From ChocPot-Mid sp043804925 (lineage in GTDB: Bacteria > Bacteroidota > Ignavibacteria > Kapaibacteriales > UBA2268), in the NCBI GenBank assembly GCA_043804925.1, contig JAZDIP010000048.1:1-64000 (forward strand): a stretch of 64,000 nucleotides of DNA, in the 5' to 3' direction. A program made the translations under genes and the position numbers. Under the pieces are notes generated by a model, which saw only the letters and a program-made list of their open reading frames with translations, was not told the DNA's origin and did no database searches. This document shows, one piece after another, positions 43,848 through 52,587 of the stretch (positions are counted from its first letter, which is position 1; every line of letters starts with the position of its first letter).

Positions 43848-45602
43848 ATGAAAAAATGTTTTTACTTAATTGTGATTATAATAATTAGTTCAAACTTATA
43901 TTCTCAAAATCAATTGATTTCAGAGAAAGACAAAGTTTATTCTACTCAAAACTCAATTCTCTTAACGAAATGTACCTTAAAATCCCTGAAACTCTTTTCC
44001 ACCTACTTTGGAGATGAATTCTATTATCCTGTATGGGATGAAAAAGAAAGAAAAATTCACGAAGATATTGTTAAAATTAAGGATGCTGATACTACTTTAC
44101 AAAAAAGAAGTTGGGTTTATCTGCCAAATGATGAGTTAGGACAATTTACTTTCGAATATTGGAATGGTTACAGATGGATTATAACCGATAAGGATGAATA
44201 TACTTATGATGACAATGGAAGAGTCGTAGCACATATAGAAAAGGAATGCAATTCGTGGGACAGCGTATTGAAAACTTCTTACGGGTTTTATTATACTTAT
44301 GACGAAAATGGCAGGATGATTGAAGAAGTCAGAACTATAGGAAGTGAGGAGACAAACTATTATCGAACCACATGGGAGTTTGATGAAAATGGTAATGACA
44401 CCTCTCTGAAAAGATATTCATGGAGTACTGACAAATGGTTTATGACCGATAGAGAGCATAGAGAATATTCATCGAAAAATGAATGTATATTAGACGAGTC
44501 ATGGAATTTTTTAAATGATAAATGGCAGCCAAGATATATAATCAAAAGAGAATTTGATAATGAGGGAAAATTATCAACCTATGCCTATAAACACTGGGCT
44601 TTTGAAGATGGGCATCTTGAATCAGATTATATAAAATTCTACAACTACGACGAACGAAATAATATAATTTCAATTTTAATGAAACAACATGTAGAAGAAG
44701 ATATTTATCAGGAATACAACAGGACAGATTATACTTATGATTCTAAGGATAGTGTTTTATCCGAAGAAATCATGAAATTTGTAAATAATAAATGGATTAA
44801 CAACAGGAATGAGTACTTCACTTATGACGCTAACGGAAATTTGTTGTTCAACCTTATCGAATATTGGGATGATAAGTATGTTTTGACAAAATGGCGTTAC
44901 ACAATGAGTTATGACAGCCAAAACAGGAAGTTGTCCCAGTTGAACGAAACTTATAAAACTTCATGGATGAATAACAGACGATTCACCTATGTTTTCGATG
45001 AACATGGAAACAGGATTTTTTATATAAGGGAAGACTGGAAAGACGGTGAAAAAATACTGGAAAATAGATATACTTATCAATATGATGAAAATAATAACCT
45101 TTTAATTCAATTTTTCGAAGCTGAAGAAGAAGGAGAAAAACCGAGAAAAAAAAGAAATACTTATGCTTATGATGAATTTAATAATCTTTTATCCATTGAT
45201 TTTGAATACTTCAGGGATAATGTATGGAATATTGGTGGAGGTTATTTTGATTTTCCCGGTTATTCTTTTGGACATTACGGCGAAAGACAGGAATCCGAAT
45301 GGAATTATGTAGTTTCAGTAGATGACGATAAACAAAATAATATTAACAATCTTGTTGAGTGCTATCCCAATCCCTTTTCCGAAAGCACAAATTTTAAATT
45401 TAATCTCGACAAATCTGCAAATGTGAATTTGACAATTTATAATTCTCTTGGTCAGGAAATTGCTGTGCTTTGCAATGAATGGAAAGCTGCAGGAGAACAT
45501 GAAATTAATTTCAATGCAAGTAATTTGAATTCAGGAATATATTATTATAAATTCTCTGTTGGTTCGGAAAATCATTTTGGAAAAGTGGTTTTGATTAGGT
45601 AA
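43848..45602 (+). CDS. YD-repeat-like secreted protein with T9SS domain (cassette gene 1)
   Basis: A 584-residue protein. Signal peptide about 1-19 (MKKCFYLIVIIIISSNLYSQ). Residues about 95-470 are repeats of 35-45 residues with the pattern EYTYDDNGRVVAHIEK, YYTYDENGRMIEE, EYFTYDANGNLLFNLIEYWD, YQYDENNNLL. These resemble YD/RHS-type repeats and probably form an extended beta structure. The T9SS sorting domain (about 510-584, YPNPFSESTNFKF...SGIYYYKFSVGSENHFGKVVLIR) is almost identical to those of the next two genes. Function unknown; probably a surface or matrix protein. Confidence 0.85.
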   Translation: MKKCFYLIVIIIISSNLYSQNQLISEKDKVYSTQNSILLTKCTLKSLKLFSTYFGDEFYYPVWDEKERKIHEDIVKIKDADTTLQKRSWVYLPNDELGQFTFEYWNGYRWIITDKDEYTYDDNGRVVAHIEKECNSWDSVLKTSYGFYYTYDENGRMIEEVRTIGSEETNYYRTTWEFDENGNDTSLKRYSWSTDKWFMTDREHREYSSKNECILDESWNFLNDKWQPRYIIKREFDNEGKLSTYAYKHWAFEDGHLESDYIKFYNYDERNNIISILMKQHVEEDIYQEYNRTDYTYDSKDSVLSEEIMKFVNNKWINNRNEYFTYDANGNLLFNLIEYWDDKYVLTKWRYTMSYDSQNRKLSQLNETYKTSWMNNRRFTYVFDEHGNRIFYIREDWKDGEKILENRYTYQYDENNNLLIQFFEAEEEGEKPRKKRNTYAYDEFNNLLSIDFEYFRDNVWNIGGGYFDFPGYSFGHYGERQESEWNYVVSVDDDKQNNINNLVECYPNPFSESTNFKFNLDKSANVNLTIYNSLGQEIAVLCNEWKAAGEHEINFNASNLNSGIYYYKFSVGSENHFGKVVLIR

Positions 45603-45642
45603 GTTGTGGAATAAATTGTCTTTATATGAATTTTAACAAATT
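45518..45642 (+). repeat. 125-bp exact repeat spanning gene end and spacer, copy 1
   Basis: Covers the end of the T9SS domain of cassette gene 1 (from AAGTAATTTGAATTCAGGAA), its stop codon and 40 bp of spacer up to the next gene. It is base-for-base identical to 47726-47850. Confidence 0.95.
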
Positions 45643-45653
45643 AGGTTGTTGTT

Positions 45654-47810
45654 ATGAAAAAATGTGTTTACTTTGTTGTGATTTTGATATTCACTTCTAA
45701 TTTATTTGCTCAGTATCCTCAGTGGGTTAAGATTACTGATGACAGAGTATATTCTGTTGCTGAAGGTCATGACAGTTATTTTCTTGGAAAAAAAACATTT
45801 ACTGAAGAACGAAATAAGCTAACCGGAGAAAATCATATTCTGAATTTACCATGGAATGCAGATTATATATATGATTTATTATTCGATAATGGAATTTTAT
45901 GGATAGGTTCATGGAGTGGTTTAGGAAGTTTTCAAAATGGCAAATGGGATATTTATAATAAAACAAATACCGGATTGATACAATCTCCAGTCAGAAGCTT
46001 GGCAATTGACAGTCTTGGAAATTTGTGGATGGTTAAATATGATGGCTTGAATAATTTCGACGGTATTAAGTTTGAAGATTTTTATAATATTGAGTATTTT
46101 AAAAAATGGGGGGCTTTGCATAGCTTAATATGTGACAGAAATAACAGGATTTGGTTCCAATCAAATGGTAGATTACTTTATATGTACAACGATTCCATTA
46201 CTTTAGTTTTGGATACAAATTCTGAAACATTGAAAGACAGATGGATATCATCTTTATATCTTGATAAGAATGATAATCTCATTCTCAACACCAGCAAAGG
46301 ATTAATGAAATATAACGGTTCGGAGTTTATTGCAATGGATTCAATCAACAATCTCTTGCCATTACCAAAGACATCCAAAATTGCTTATGACAGAAATAAT
46401 GATTTATGGGTTTTAAATAACGATAAACTTTTTAGAATTCAAGATTCCCAAGCAGAAATTTTCGATAGCAGCGACCATGAGTATTTGTATGAAATTACTG
46501 ATTTTGTAATTGATAGTTCTAATTGTATTTATATTTCATGCGGTTATGGCTATCATTTATATAAATTCGATGGGAAAAATTGGGATCAAGTTGAATTTTC
46601 TTATCCCAGTTTTAATGCAGAAATAACAGAAATGATGGTTGATAAAAAAAATAATCTTTGGCTTATCACTATTAATGGAGGTACTATTTGCCTTAATGAT
46701 AGTACAAGAAGAGTTTATGACCCAATTTTTCATGGACAATTACCCGGCGAATATGGAGGAGTAAGTGCAATTGCCGTCGAACCTGATAATACCATCTGGA
46801 TAGGAAATTTCTTTGGTGATATAGCAAAATTTAATGGTAATGAATGGACTGTATATTATGCAGCTGATTTCAGTTTACCATCAAATGGTGTAACTAATAT
46901 TGTTAAAGATTCTATTGGAAATATTTGGGTTGGTACTCCTAATGGTGCAGGTAGATACGATAGCGACCAATGGAGCAGATTTAACATCGCCGAACGATAT
47001 GAACGGTTTAACATATCGGCTTTAGTTATAGATAAAAAAAATAATATCTGTATTGGCAATCAAAATAAATTGGTTATCAAGAGCGACTCCGGATTTGCTC
47101 TGTACAGGTTACCCGATTACACATGGGCAACAATATGCGATATTGATATTGATTCAAAAAATAATAAATGGCTAGTAACAGGTGCAGATAAGCAAGTCAT
47201 TATGTCCGACGATTATTCGGTAGGTGCAGGTTTATTTGAATTTGAAGGTGATTCGCTCAGACGATATGATACAACTAACTCGTTGATACCTTCTAATGAC
47301 CTTACAAGTCTTTCTATTGATAAACTTGATAAAAAATGGATAGGAACAATTGGCAAAGGTGTTGTTCTGTTTGATGACAACACATGGAAAGAATTCAATA
47401 CGGAAAACTCAGGATTATTGAATGATACAATATTGACAATCTTCATTGATTCTTATGATAATAAATGGATTGGCACAAATTCGGGTCTTTGTGTTTATCG
47501 AGAAGGTGGTGTTATACTCAATGTTGATGAAAATGACATTACTAATCGAGAAAAATCAATTATCTTCATCATTCCCAACCCCTTCTCCGAAAGCACAAAA
47601 TTCAAATTCAAACTTGACAAACCTGCAAATGTGAATTTGGCAATATATAATTCTCTCGGACAGGAAATTGCCGTGCTTTGCGATGAATGGAAAACTGAAG
47701 GAGAACATGAAATTAATTTCAATGGAAGTAATTTGAATTCAGGAATATATTATTATAAATTCTCTGTTGGTTCGGAAAATCATTTTGGAAAAGTGGTTTT
47801 GATTAGGTAA
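45654..47810 (+). CDS. Two-component-regulator-propeller-like secreted protein with T9SS domain (cassette gene 2)
   Basis: A 718-residue protein. Signal peptide about 1-19 (MKKCVYFVVILIFTSNLFAQ). The middle is built of Reg_prop-type blades, seen as IDSLGNLWMVKYDGL, DRNNRIWFQSNG, DKKNNLWLITINGG, PDNTIWIGNFFGD, DSIGNIWVGTPNGAGRYD and DSYDNKWIGTNSGLCVY, forming one or two propellers. These blades are usually found as periplasmic sensor modules of hybrid kinases; here they are attached to a T9SS tail, so the protein is secreted. The sorting domain starts at IPNPFSESTKFKF. Head and tail match the neighbouring cassette genes. Confidence 0.87.
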   Translation: MKKCVYFVVILIFTSNLFAQYPQWVKITDDRVYSVAEGHDSYFLGKKTFTEERNKLTGENHILNLPWNADYIYDLLFDNGILWIGSWSGLGSFQNGKWDIYNKTNTGLIQSPVRSLAIDSLGNLWMVKYDGLNNFDGIKFEDFYNIEYFKKWGALHSLICDRNNRIWFQSNGRLLYMYNDSITLVLDTNSETLKDRWISSLYLDKNDNLILNTSKGLMKYNGSEFIAMDSINNLLPLPKTSKIAYDRNNDLWVLNNDKLFRIQDSQAEIFDSSDHEYLYEITDFVIDSSNCIYISCGYGYHLYKFDGKNWDQVEFSYPSFNAEITEMMVDKKNNLWLITINGGTICLNDSTRRVYDPIFHGQLPGEYGGVSAIAVEPDNTIWIGNFFGDIAKFNGNEWTVYYAADFSLPSNGVTNIVKDSIGNIWVGTPNGAGRYDSDQWSRFNIAERYERFNISALVIDKKNNICIGNQNKLVIKSDSGFALYRLPDYTWATICDIDIDSKNNKWLVTGADKQVIMSDDYSVGAGLFEFEGDSLRRYDTTNSLIPSNDLTSLSIDKLDKKWIGTIGKGVVLFDDNTWKEFNTENSGLLNDTILTIFIDSYDNKWIGTNSGLCVYREGGVILNVDENDITNREKSIIFIIPNPFSESTKFKFKLDKPANVNLAIYNSLGQEIAVLCDEWKTEGEHEINFNGSNLNSGIYYYKFSVGSENHFGKVVLIR

Positions 47811-47850
47811 GTTGTGGAATAAATTGTCTTTATATGAATTTTAACAAATT
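47726..47850 (+). repeat. 125-bp exact repeat spanning gene end and spacer, copy 2
   Basis: Identical to 45518-45642: the end of the sorting domain of cassette gene 2, its stop, and the leader of cassette gene 3. The following signal-peptide codons (ATGAAAAAATGYGTTTACTT) are also nearly the same. Confidence 0.95.
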
Positions 47851-47861
47851 TGGAAATTGTT

Positions 47862-50800
47862 ATGAAAAAATGCGTTTACTTGGTTGTGATTTTAATAAGT
47901 CTTGGACCTCTGAATGCCCAGAATGAAAGGTTCAATTGGAATTCTTACGGTTATAGAGGTGCCGATTTCTCAACAGTTTCATATAATCCCGTTGATAATA
48001 AACTTTACGCTATTGGAGAAGTATACAAAAATAGCACTATCAACGGAATTTATTATTTATTCATATCTTCAGACAGTGCAAAAAGCTGGGTTCCAAGAAA
48101 TCGTTTCACATACAATGATTGGGGTATTGAAAATTTAAAAATTAACAGCAAGGGTTGGTTATTTTTTACGGCTGGATACGGTCGTAAATTTTGCCGCTCA
48201 TTTGATGGGAATTATTATTTTACTGTGCTTGATAATCTGTATGCTAATGAAATTATTAATTATAAATTCAATTCAAAGGATGATATTTATGCAATTAGAT
48301 CAAATAATAAGATATACTTTTCTTCAGATGATGGATTAACATGGACTTCATATGACACAGAATACGGATTGATGCACATGAATTTAGATTCAGACGACGA
48401 TTTAATTTTAACAACTACAATCAATAGTAAGATTGAAGAAAATTATGAAACTTGGGAAGAAAAACTGAAATCATCGTACAATGAACTGTACAAATTTAAT
48501 CGTTTAACAAATAGTTCTGAACTTATCATTAGTTCTTATGACTCCGATAGTTCAAAAAAAATATTTATATGTTCAACCAGTGATAAAGAAAACATTTATG
48601 TTTTAGGTGCTTATGACCATTTATATTATGATGGAGATATGCTCTACGAACGATGGTATGAACGACCTTTTATCTTGATTATTAACAAATCAGATAAAAG
48701 TATTAGGCAAAAAATATTAGATTCACTTGATCATATCAACTCCTGGAATAGGGCTGATAATTTAGAAGTCAATAATGAAAATAATATATTGCTTTATTGG
48801 GGTGATAAAATATATTCAATAGATACAAATTTCATTAAAATTGAAGAAGGTTTTAACGCAAGTTTACGACAGCCGGTAGAATTCCAGACGAATAAAAACA
48901 ATAAATTTGTTATTTTAAATGGTTACTATAATATTATCTTCTCTACGAATAATGGTAAAAACTGGATTGAAAGTTATCCACCAGTTAAGTATCATTATCC
49001 ATTTACTTTAGTTCACTCAAAAAAAGACTCAACATTTATTGCAGTTGATACAAGTAACAGGATATACAGTACTAAAAATGAAGGATTAATATGGAATGAT
49101 ATAACATATAATATTGATTCAAATAATACTGTTACTTGTATAAATAATATGCAAAATGAACAACTGATAATAGGTACAAAAAAGAAAGGTATTTTTTTAC
49201 TTGATTCAAACAAAACATGGATTAATTGTTCTGGAGATATCAAGAATTTTAGTATTAAAAGTATTTGTATCGGTGATTCAAACTTAATATTCATTGCAAC
49301 TGATTCAACTCTTTATTTAACTTCTGATTATTTTAAAAATTTCAAAGTAATTACGAATTTGTCTGTTCGGGAGATGACATTTTTCAAAGATTGCTTATAT
49401 ATTGTTACTTCTAAGGGTGAACTTCTTCAATGGTTTGCTAAAGATAAAAACATATTGGAAATAGAAGAATTAACCAAACATCATGTTACTTCGATTGCTT
49501 GTAATAGTAAAAATGTTATGATAGCTGGTACTTTAAGAAGTGGAGTATGGAAAAGCACTAATTATGGTGTTACATGGTTTCCTTCTAATTCCGAGTTTTA
49601 TAGTCCAAAAGTATATAAAATTGTATCAACTAATAATGATGATTTTATAGCCCTTGCAGAAAGTGGAATTTTTTATTCAAACAATAACGGACAAATGTGG
49701 GAAAAAAATCATTATCCGGATTTAAATTATGATAGCCCCCTATATAATATTTATAACACTTATAATTTGATTTCTTTAAATAATAAGAAAGTGTTTTTGT
49801 TTAATACCAGTTATAGCTCATATATTAATTGTGATAGCATTGACCAAAGTGAGATAGAACCATTATCTGGCTGGATTGGAAAAGGTGGCTATTTTGAACA
49901 GAAATACAAATCTGTTGATAAATTTCTCAAATATTCCAAAGATGGAAAATATGTTCTGACTTGGGGGGATTATCCTTATTCTGGAGATATTTTTTTTAGG
50001 AAATGGGATAATTTTTCTGGTACATTAATTTATGAAAAGTTTTTACCAATAATCCATTATAAATTAACTTATTTTAGATGCCTTGATATTAATGATATAG
50101 GCACTATAGCCATAATTGAAAAACACACATATTATCATGATACAATTGATACTAATGAAATAATTATTTATGACATAATGAACGAAAAAGTAATTAATAC
50201 GTTAAATCCAAATACCAATACGAACAAATTCTGCTTTTGCAATTTTGAATTTGATTCTGATAATTCTATTATCATGTCACTAAATTGTTACGACAAAACA
50301 AAAGAAATAGGAGATACATGCGGGTTCGGTGGTCTTCAAAGTATTGACTTACATGGAAATGTTATTAATAAGATTTTAGATAAAGGTATTAGCAACTTTA
50401 AGTTATCATCTGATAGGGCCTATGTATATTATACTGATTTTGATTTTATCAAAACTGATTCTAATAGATACAAAGGAATAACAAAATCTAGTAATATTTA
50501 TAATATCGATAAAAAAATCAATTACAAAAATGATACTATTCGAATTAACAGTAATTATAGTCCAATATTTTCAGAGAATAATAAATTCATGATGTTCTAT
50601 GATGGAGGATATCCAAAGGATTACTTTTATTTTACAGATTTGTCTGAATTATTTGAGAACTCTCCAATTTATTTTAAAAAAATTAAACGATTGGACTCTT
50701 CATCAATTGAATTCTTATTTGTTGACAGTTCAAATGTAATTTTTCAAAAACTATTATATAATTATGGTCATGACAATTATGATTATCAATTGATAAAAAT

Positions 50801-51248
50801 GAATCTAGAAGATACATTAATTACTCAAAAAAGCCATTTTAATTTCCCACTTCCCCGTTCAATGAAGTTATCTCCTGATAAAAAGGAAATAATAATTTAT
50901 TATACAATTAATACTGAAAGAAATATGGTTAAATTGAATTTACTGTGGGATGATATTAACGGTATAAATGATAATATTAGTTTAACTTATTATGATGGTA
51001 TTTCCATCTTCCCCAACCCCTTCTCCGAAAGCACAAAATTCAAATTCTATCTCGCTCAACCTGCAAATGTGAATTTAACAATTTTTAATTCTCTCGGTCA
51101 GGAAATAGCTGTGCTTTGCGATGAAGGGAAACCTGAGGGAGAGCATGAAATAAATTTCAATGGAAATAATTTGAATTCAGGAATATATTATTATAAATTC
51201 TCGGTCGGTTCGGAAAATCATTTTGGAAAAGTGGTTTTGATTAGGTAA
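47862..51248 (+). CDS. Large secreted beta-propeller protein with T9SS domain (cassette gene 3)
   Basis: A 1128-residue protein starting at ATG 47862 (MKKCVYLVVILIS); a GTG/ATG frame start four codons earlier is less likely. Signal peptide about 1-20. The first half shows BNR/sialidase-like blades (FSSDDGLTWTSYD, FSTNNGKNWIESYP, KSTNYGVTWFPSNS, YSNNNGQMWEKNHY). The second half has WD-like strands without clear family. The T9SS tail (FPNPFSESTKFKFYLAQPAN...NHFGKVVLIR) is shared with cassette genes 1 and 2. Its codon use is the most AT-rich of the three. The stop is followed by the TCGGTTG hairpin. Confidence 0.87.
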   Translation: MKKCVYLVVILISLGPLNAQNERFNWNSYGYRGADFSTVSYNPVDNKLYAIGEVYKNSTINGIYYLFISSDSAKSWVPRNRFTYNDWGIENLKINSKGWLFFTAGYGRKFCRSFDGNYYFTVLDNLYANEIINYKFNSKDDIYAIRSNNKIYFSSDDGLTWTSYDTEYGLMHMNLDSDDDLILTTTINSKIEENYETWEEKLKSSYNELYKFNRLTNSSELIISSYDSDSSKKIFICSTSDKENIYVLGAYDHLYYDGDMLYERWYERPFILIINKSDKSIRQKILDSLDHINSWNRADNLEVNNENNILLYWGDKIYSIDTNFIKIEEGFNASLRQPVEFQTNKNNKFVILNGYYNIIFSTNNGKNWIESYPPVKYHYPFTLVHSKKDSTFIAVDTSNRIYSTKNEGLIWNDITYNIDSNNTVTCINNMQNEQLIIGTKKKGIFLLDSNKTWINCSGDIKNFSIKSICIGDSNLIFIATDSTLYLTSDYFKNFKVITNLSVREMTFFKDCLYIVTSKGELLQWFAKDKNILEIEELTKHHVTSIACNSKNVMIAGTLRSGVWKSTNYGVTWFPSNSEFYSPKVYKIVSTNNDDFIALAESGIFYSNNNGQMWEKNHYPDLNYDSPLYNIYNTYNLISLNNKKVFLFNTSYSSYINCDSIDQSEIEPLSGWIGKGGYFEQKYKSVDKFLKYSKDGKYVLTWGDYPYSGDIFFRKWDNFSGTLIYEKFLPIIHYKLTYFRCLDINDIGTIAIIEKHTYYHDTIDTNEIIIYDIMNEKVINTLNPNTNTNKFCFCNFEFDSDNSIIMSLNCYDKTKEIGDTCGFGGLQSIDLHGNVINKILDKGISNFKLSSDRAYVYYTDFDFIKTDSNRYKGITKSSNIYNIDKKINYKNDTIRINSNYSPIFSENNKFMMFYDGGYPKDYFYFTDLSELFENSPIYFKKIKRLDSSSIEFLFVDSSNVIFQKLLYNYGHDNYDYQLIKMNLEDTLITQKSHFNFPLPRSMKLSPDKKEIIIYYTINTERNMVKLNLLWDDINGINDNISLTYYDGISIFPNPFSESTKFKFYLAQPANVNLTIFNSLGQEIAVLCDEGKPEGEHEINFNGNNLNSGIYYYKFSVGSENHFGKVVLIR

Positions 51249-51275
51249 ACGTTGTTCAGTCGGTTGTTACAACGG
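51213..51275 (+). repeat. 63-bp tail-plus-hairpin repeat, copy 1
   Basis: Starts GAAAATCATTTTGGAAAAGT, runs through the stop of cassette gene 3 and into the hairpin. A copy with 60 of 63 bases identical lies at 53673-53735, after rsgA. Confidence 0.9.
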
Positions 51276-51282
51276 ACTGAAC
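51254..51282 (+). terminator. Hairpin after cassette gene 3 (TCGGTTG family, copy 2)
   Basis: GTTCAGTC (51254-51261) and GACTGAAC (51275-51282) form a perfect 8-bp stem around GGTTGTTACAACG. A T run occurs about 12 bases later, so termination is possible but not typical. Confidence 0.55.
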
Positions 51283-51298
51283 GGAAATAAAACTTTTT

Positions 51299-51306
51299 TA
51301 TATTTG
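51299..51306 (+). promoter_or_regulatory. Possible -7 box of the YoeB-type TA module
   Basis: TATATTTG matches TAnnTTTG and lies 41 bp before ATG 51348. No -33 element was found. Confidence 0.4.
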
Positions 51307-51347
51307 ATACGTTTTATAAATAGCAATAATTAATAAAGGTGACTAAA

Positions 51348-51593
51348 ATGTATGCAACATATACTTTAAAAAAAGATGAACTCAACAACGAGTTTATCGA
51401 AAATGTTAAAAAGATGATTACAACAGATGAAATTCTTTTATCTGTCGAAAGCTATGACGAAACAGAATATCTAAGAAGTTCGAAAAGGAATCATGAAAAG
51501 CTTTTGAAATCAATCCGGAATGTAGAAAAAAATGAAAACCTTGTCGAGGTTTCTTTTGATGATATTCTGAAAATTGCTAATGAAAAAGATTAA
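51348..51593 (+). CDS. Probable antitoxin of a YoeB-type module
   Basis: An 81-residue protein starting at ATG 51348 (MYATYTLKKDELNNEFIENV), with AAAGGTG six bases upstream; the GTG at 51339 overlaps that site. It begins with a short strand/helix unit (ATYTLKKDELNNEFIENVKKM), continues with charged helices (SKRNHEKLLKSIRNVEKN) and overlaps the YoeB-like toxin gene by 14 bp. It does not look like classical YefM. Its position and overlap make it the antitoxin. Confidence 0.72.
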   Translation: MYATYTLKKDELNNEFIENVKKMITTDEILLSVESYDETEYLRSSKRNHEKLLKSIRNVEKNENLVEVSFDDILKIANEKD

Positions 51594-51837
51594 ATTTGAG
51601 AAAATTGCTCTTAAGCAATACAACAATTGGGCAAACTTAGATAATAAAATATTTAGAAAGATTGCTCAATTAATTGTAGATATACAAAAGCAACCGTTCG
51701 TTGGTCTTGGTAAACCGGAACCTTTGAAGTATGAATATCAGGGTTATTTGTCCCGAAGGATAACAGATGAACACCGCTTGGTTTACAAAGTTACTGATGA
51801 TGAAATAATCATTGTTTCCTGCAAATATCATTACTGA
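51580..51837 (+). CDS. YoeB/Txe-family mRNA interferase toxin
   Basis: An 85-residue RelE-superfamily toxin starting at ATG 51580. The Txe/YoeB pattern is complete: FEKIALKQYNNWANLDNKIFRKIAQLI, DIQKQPFVGLGKPEPLKYEYQGYLSRRITDEHRLVYKV and a final VSCKYHY with the catalytic His and Tyr. It cleaves mRNA in the ribosomal A site by family knowledge. The antitoxin gene overlaps its start. Confidence 0.93.
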   Translation: MKKIKFEKIALKQYNNWANLDNKIFRKIAQLIVDIQKQPFVGLGKPEPLKYEYQGYLSRRITDEHRLVYKVTDDEIIIVSCKYHY

Positions 51838-51882
51838 TTATCAATCCAAACAATTGTACATCCAAAAATATTTCAACAAATA

Positions 51883-51924
51883 GTTTCAGAAAATTCTTTT
51901 AGAAAATTGGTGTTAATTAGGTAA
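51883..51924 (+). pseudogene. Orphan T9SS tail fragment after the YoeB gene
   Basis: GTTTCAGAAAATTCTTTTAG then AAAATTGGTGTTAATTAGGTAA reads VSENSFRKLVLIR-stop, a diverged copy of the last 13 residues (GSENHFGKVVLIR) of the three cassette genes. It is not attached to any gene. It suggests that the TA module was inserted into, or captured between, copies of the T9SS cassette. Confidence 0.65.
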
Positions 51925-52002
51925 ACTTATTTTAAAACAAAATAAGCTGTTTTTCTAATCGTTTTATTAATAAAAATTTATTGCAATTATTGGGATTATA
52001 AT

Positions 52003-52209
52003 ATGAGTAATTTTTATAAGATATTAGAAGAAAGTTCAAACCTTTCGCTGGACGAACAGGAATCATTTGTTGATATTCTTCAAAAAAGAATTGCCGAAGA
52101 AAAACGAAAAAGTTTAATTTCCGTAGTAAGAGAATCCCAAATGGAATATGAAGCAGGCGACAAAAAAACCTCGAGCATTGATGACATCATGAAAGAAATA
52201 ACATCGTGA
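52003..52209 (+). CDS. Small antitoxin of a RelE/YafQ-type module
   Basis: A 68-residue protein (MSNFYKILEESSNLSLDEQE...). It is helical, with the pattern LSLDEQESFVDILQKRIAEEKR found in small addiction-module components, and an acidic C-terminal end (SSIDDIMKEITS). It overlaps the next gene by GTGA, so both are translated together. No DNA-binding motif is seen. Confidence 0.78.
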   Translation: MSNFYKILEESSNLSLDEQESFVDILQKRIAEEKRKSLISVVRESQMEYEAGDKKTSSIDDIMKEITS

Positions 52210-52505
52210 ATCACAAACTTGTCAAAACCTCAAATTTCCTAAGAACAGCTAAAAAACATTATCAAAAAAATCCTGATTTTGCTGTTGAATTGAATGAAAC
52301 ACTAAAATTACTTTCAGAAAATGTTTTCGATGCCAAGCTGAAAACTCACAAACTCAAAGGGGAACTTAATGATTGTTGGGCATGCAGTATAAATTTTAAA
52401 TTGCGTATTGTGTTTCAATTTGTCAAGGCGATTGATAACGAAACCGGTGAAAATGTTGATGCAATTTCATTGCTTACAATTGGTTCACATGATAATGTTT
52501 ATTGA
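52206..52505 (+). CDS. RelE/YafQ-like toxin
   Basis: A 99-residue RelE-superfamily protein. Start codon GTG 52206 overlaps the antitoxin stop. The pattern is KTSNFLRTAKKHYQKNPDFAVELNETLKLL, a helical hairpin, then KTHKLKGELNDCWACSINFKLRIVFQF, the core sheet, and a late DAISLLTIGSHDNVY with the catalytic-type His and Tyr. It is the YafQ/RelE mRNA interferase type that reads a plasmid-maintenance-like fold. It completes the second of two adjacent TA modules. Confidence 0.9.
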   Translation: MNHKLVKTSNFLRTAKKHYQKNPDFAVELNETLKLLSENVFDAKLKTHKLKGELNDCWACSINFKLRIVFQFVKAIDNETGENVDAISLLTIGSHDNVY

Positions 52506-52533
52506 ATAAAAAAAATTTAAATAAATTAGATAA

Positions 52534-52561
52534 TTTCTGAGACGCTTTGGTTGATTATGCG
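52534..52561 (+). repeat. 28-bp motif in the rsgA leader
   Basis: TTTCTGAGACGCTTTGGTTG then ATTATGCG; partner of 43781-43808. Confidence 0.6.
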
Positions 52562-52587
52562 ATATTAGTATTGGAGAAAAAATTAAA

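Noticed and set aside
43848..51248. Tandem duplication of one whole gene
   Set aside because: Only heads, tails and spacers match. The middles have different repeat types and lengths (584, 718 and 1128 residues).
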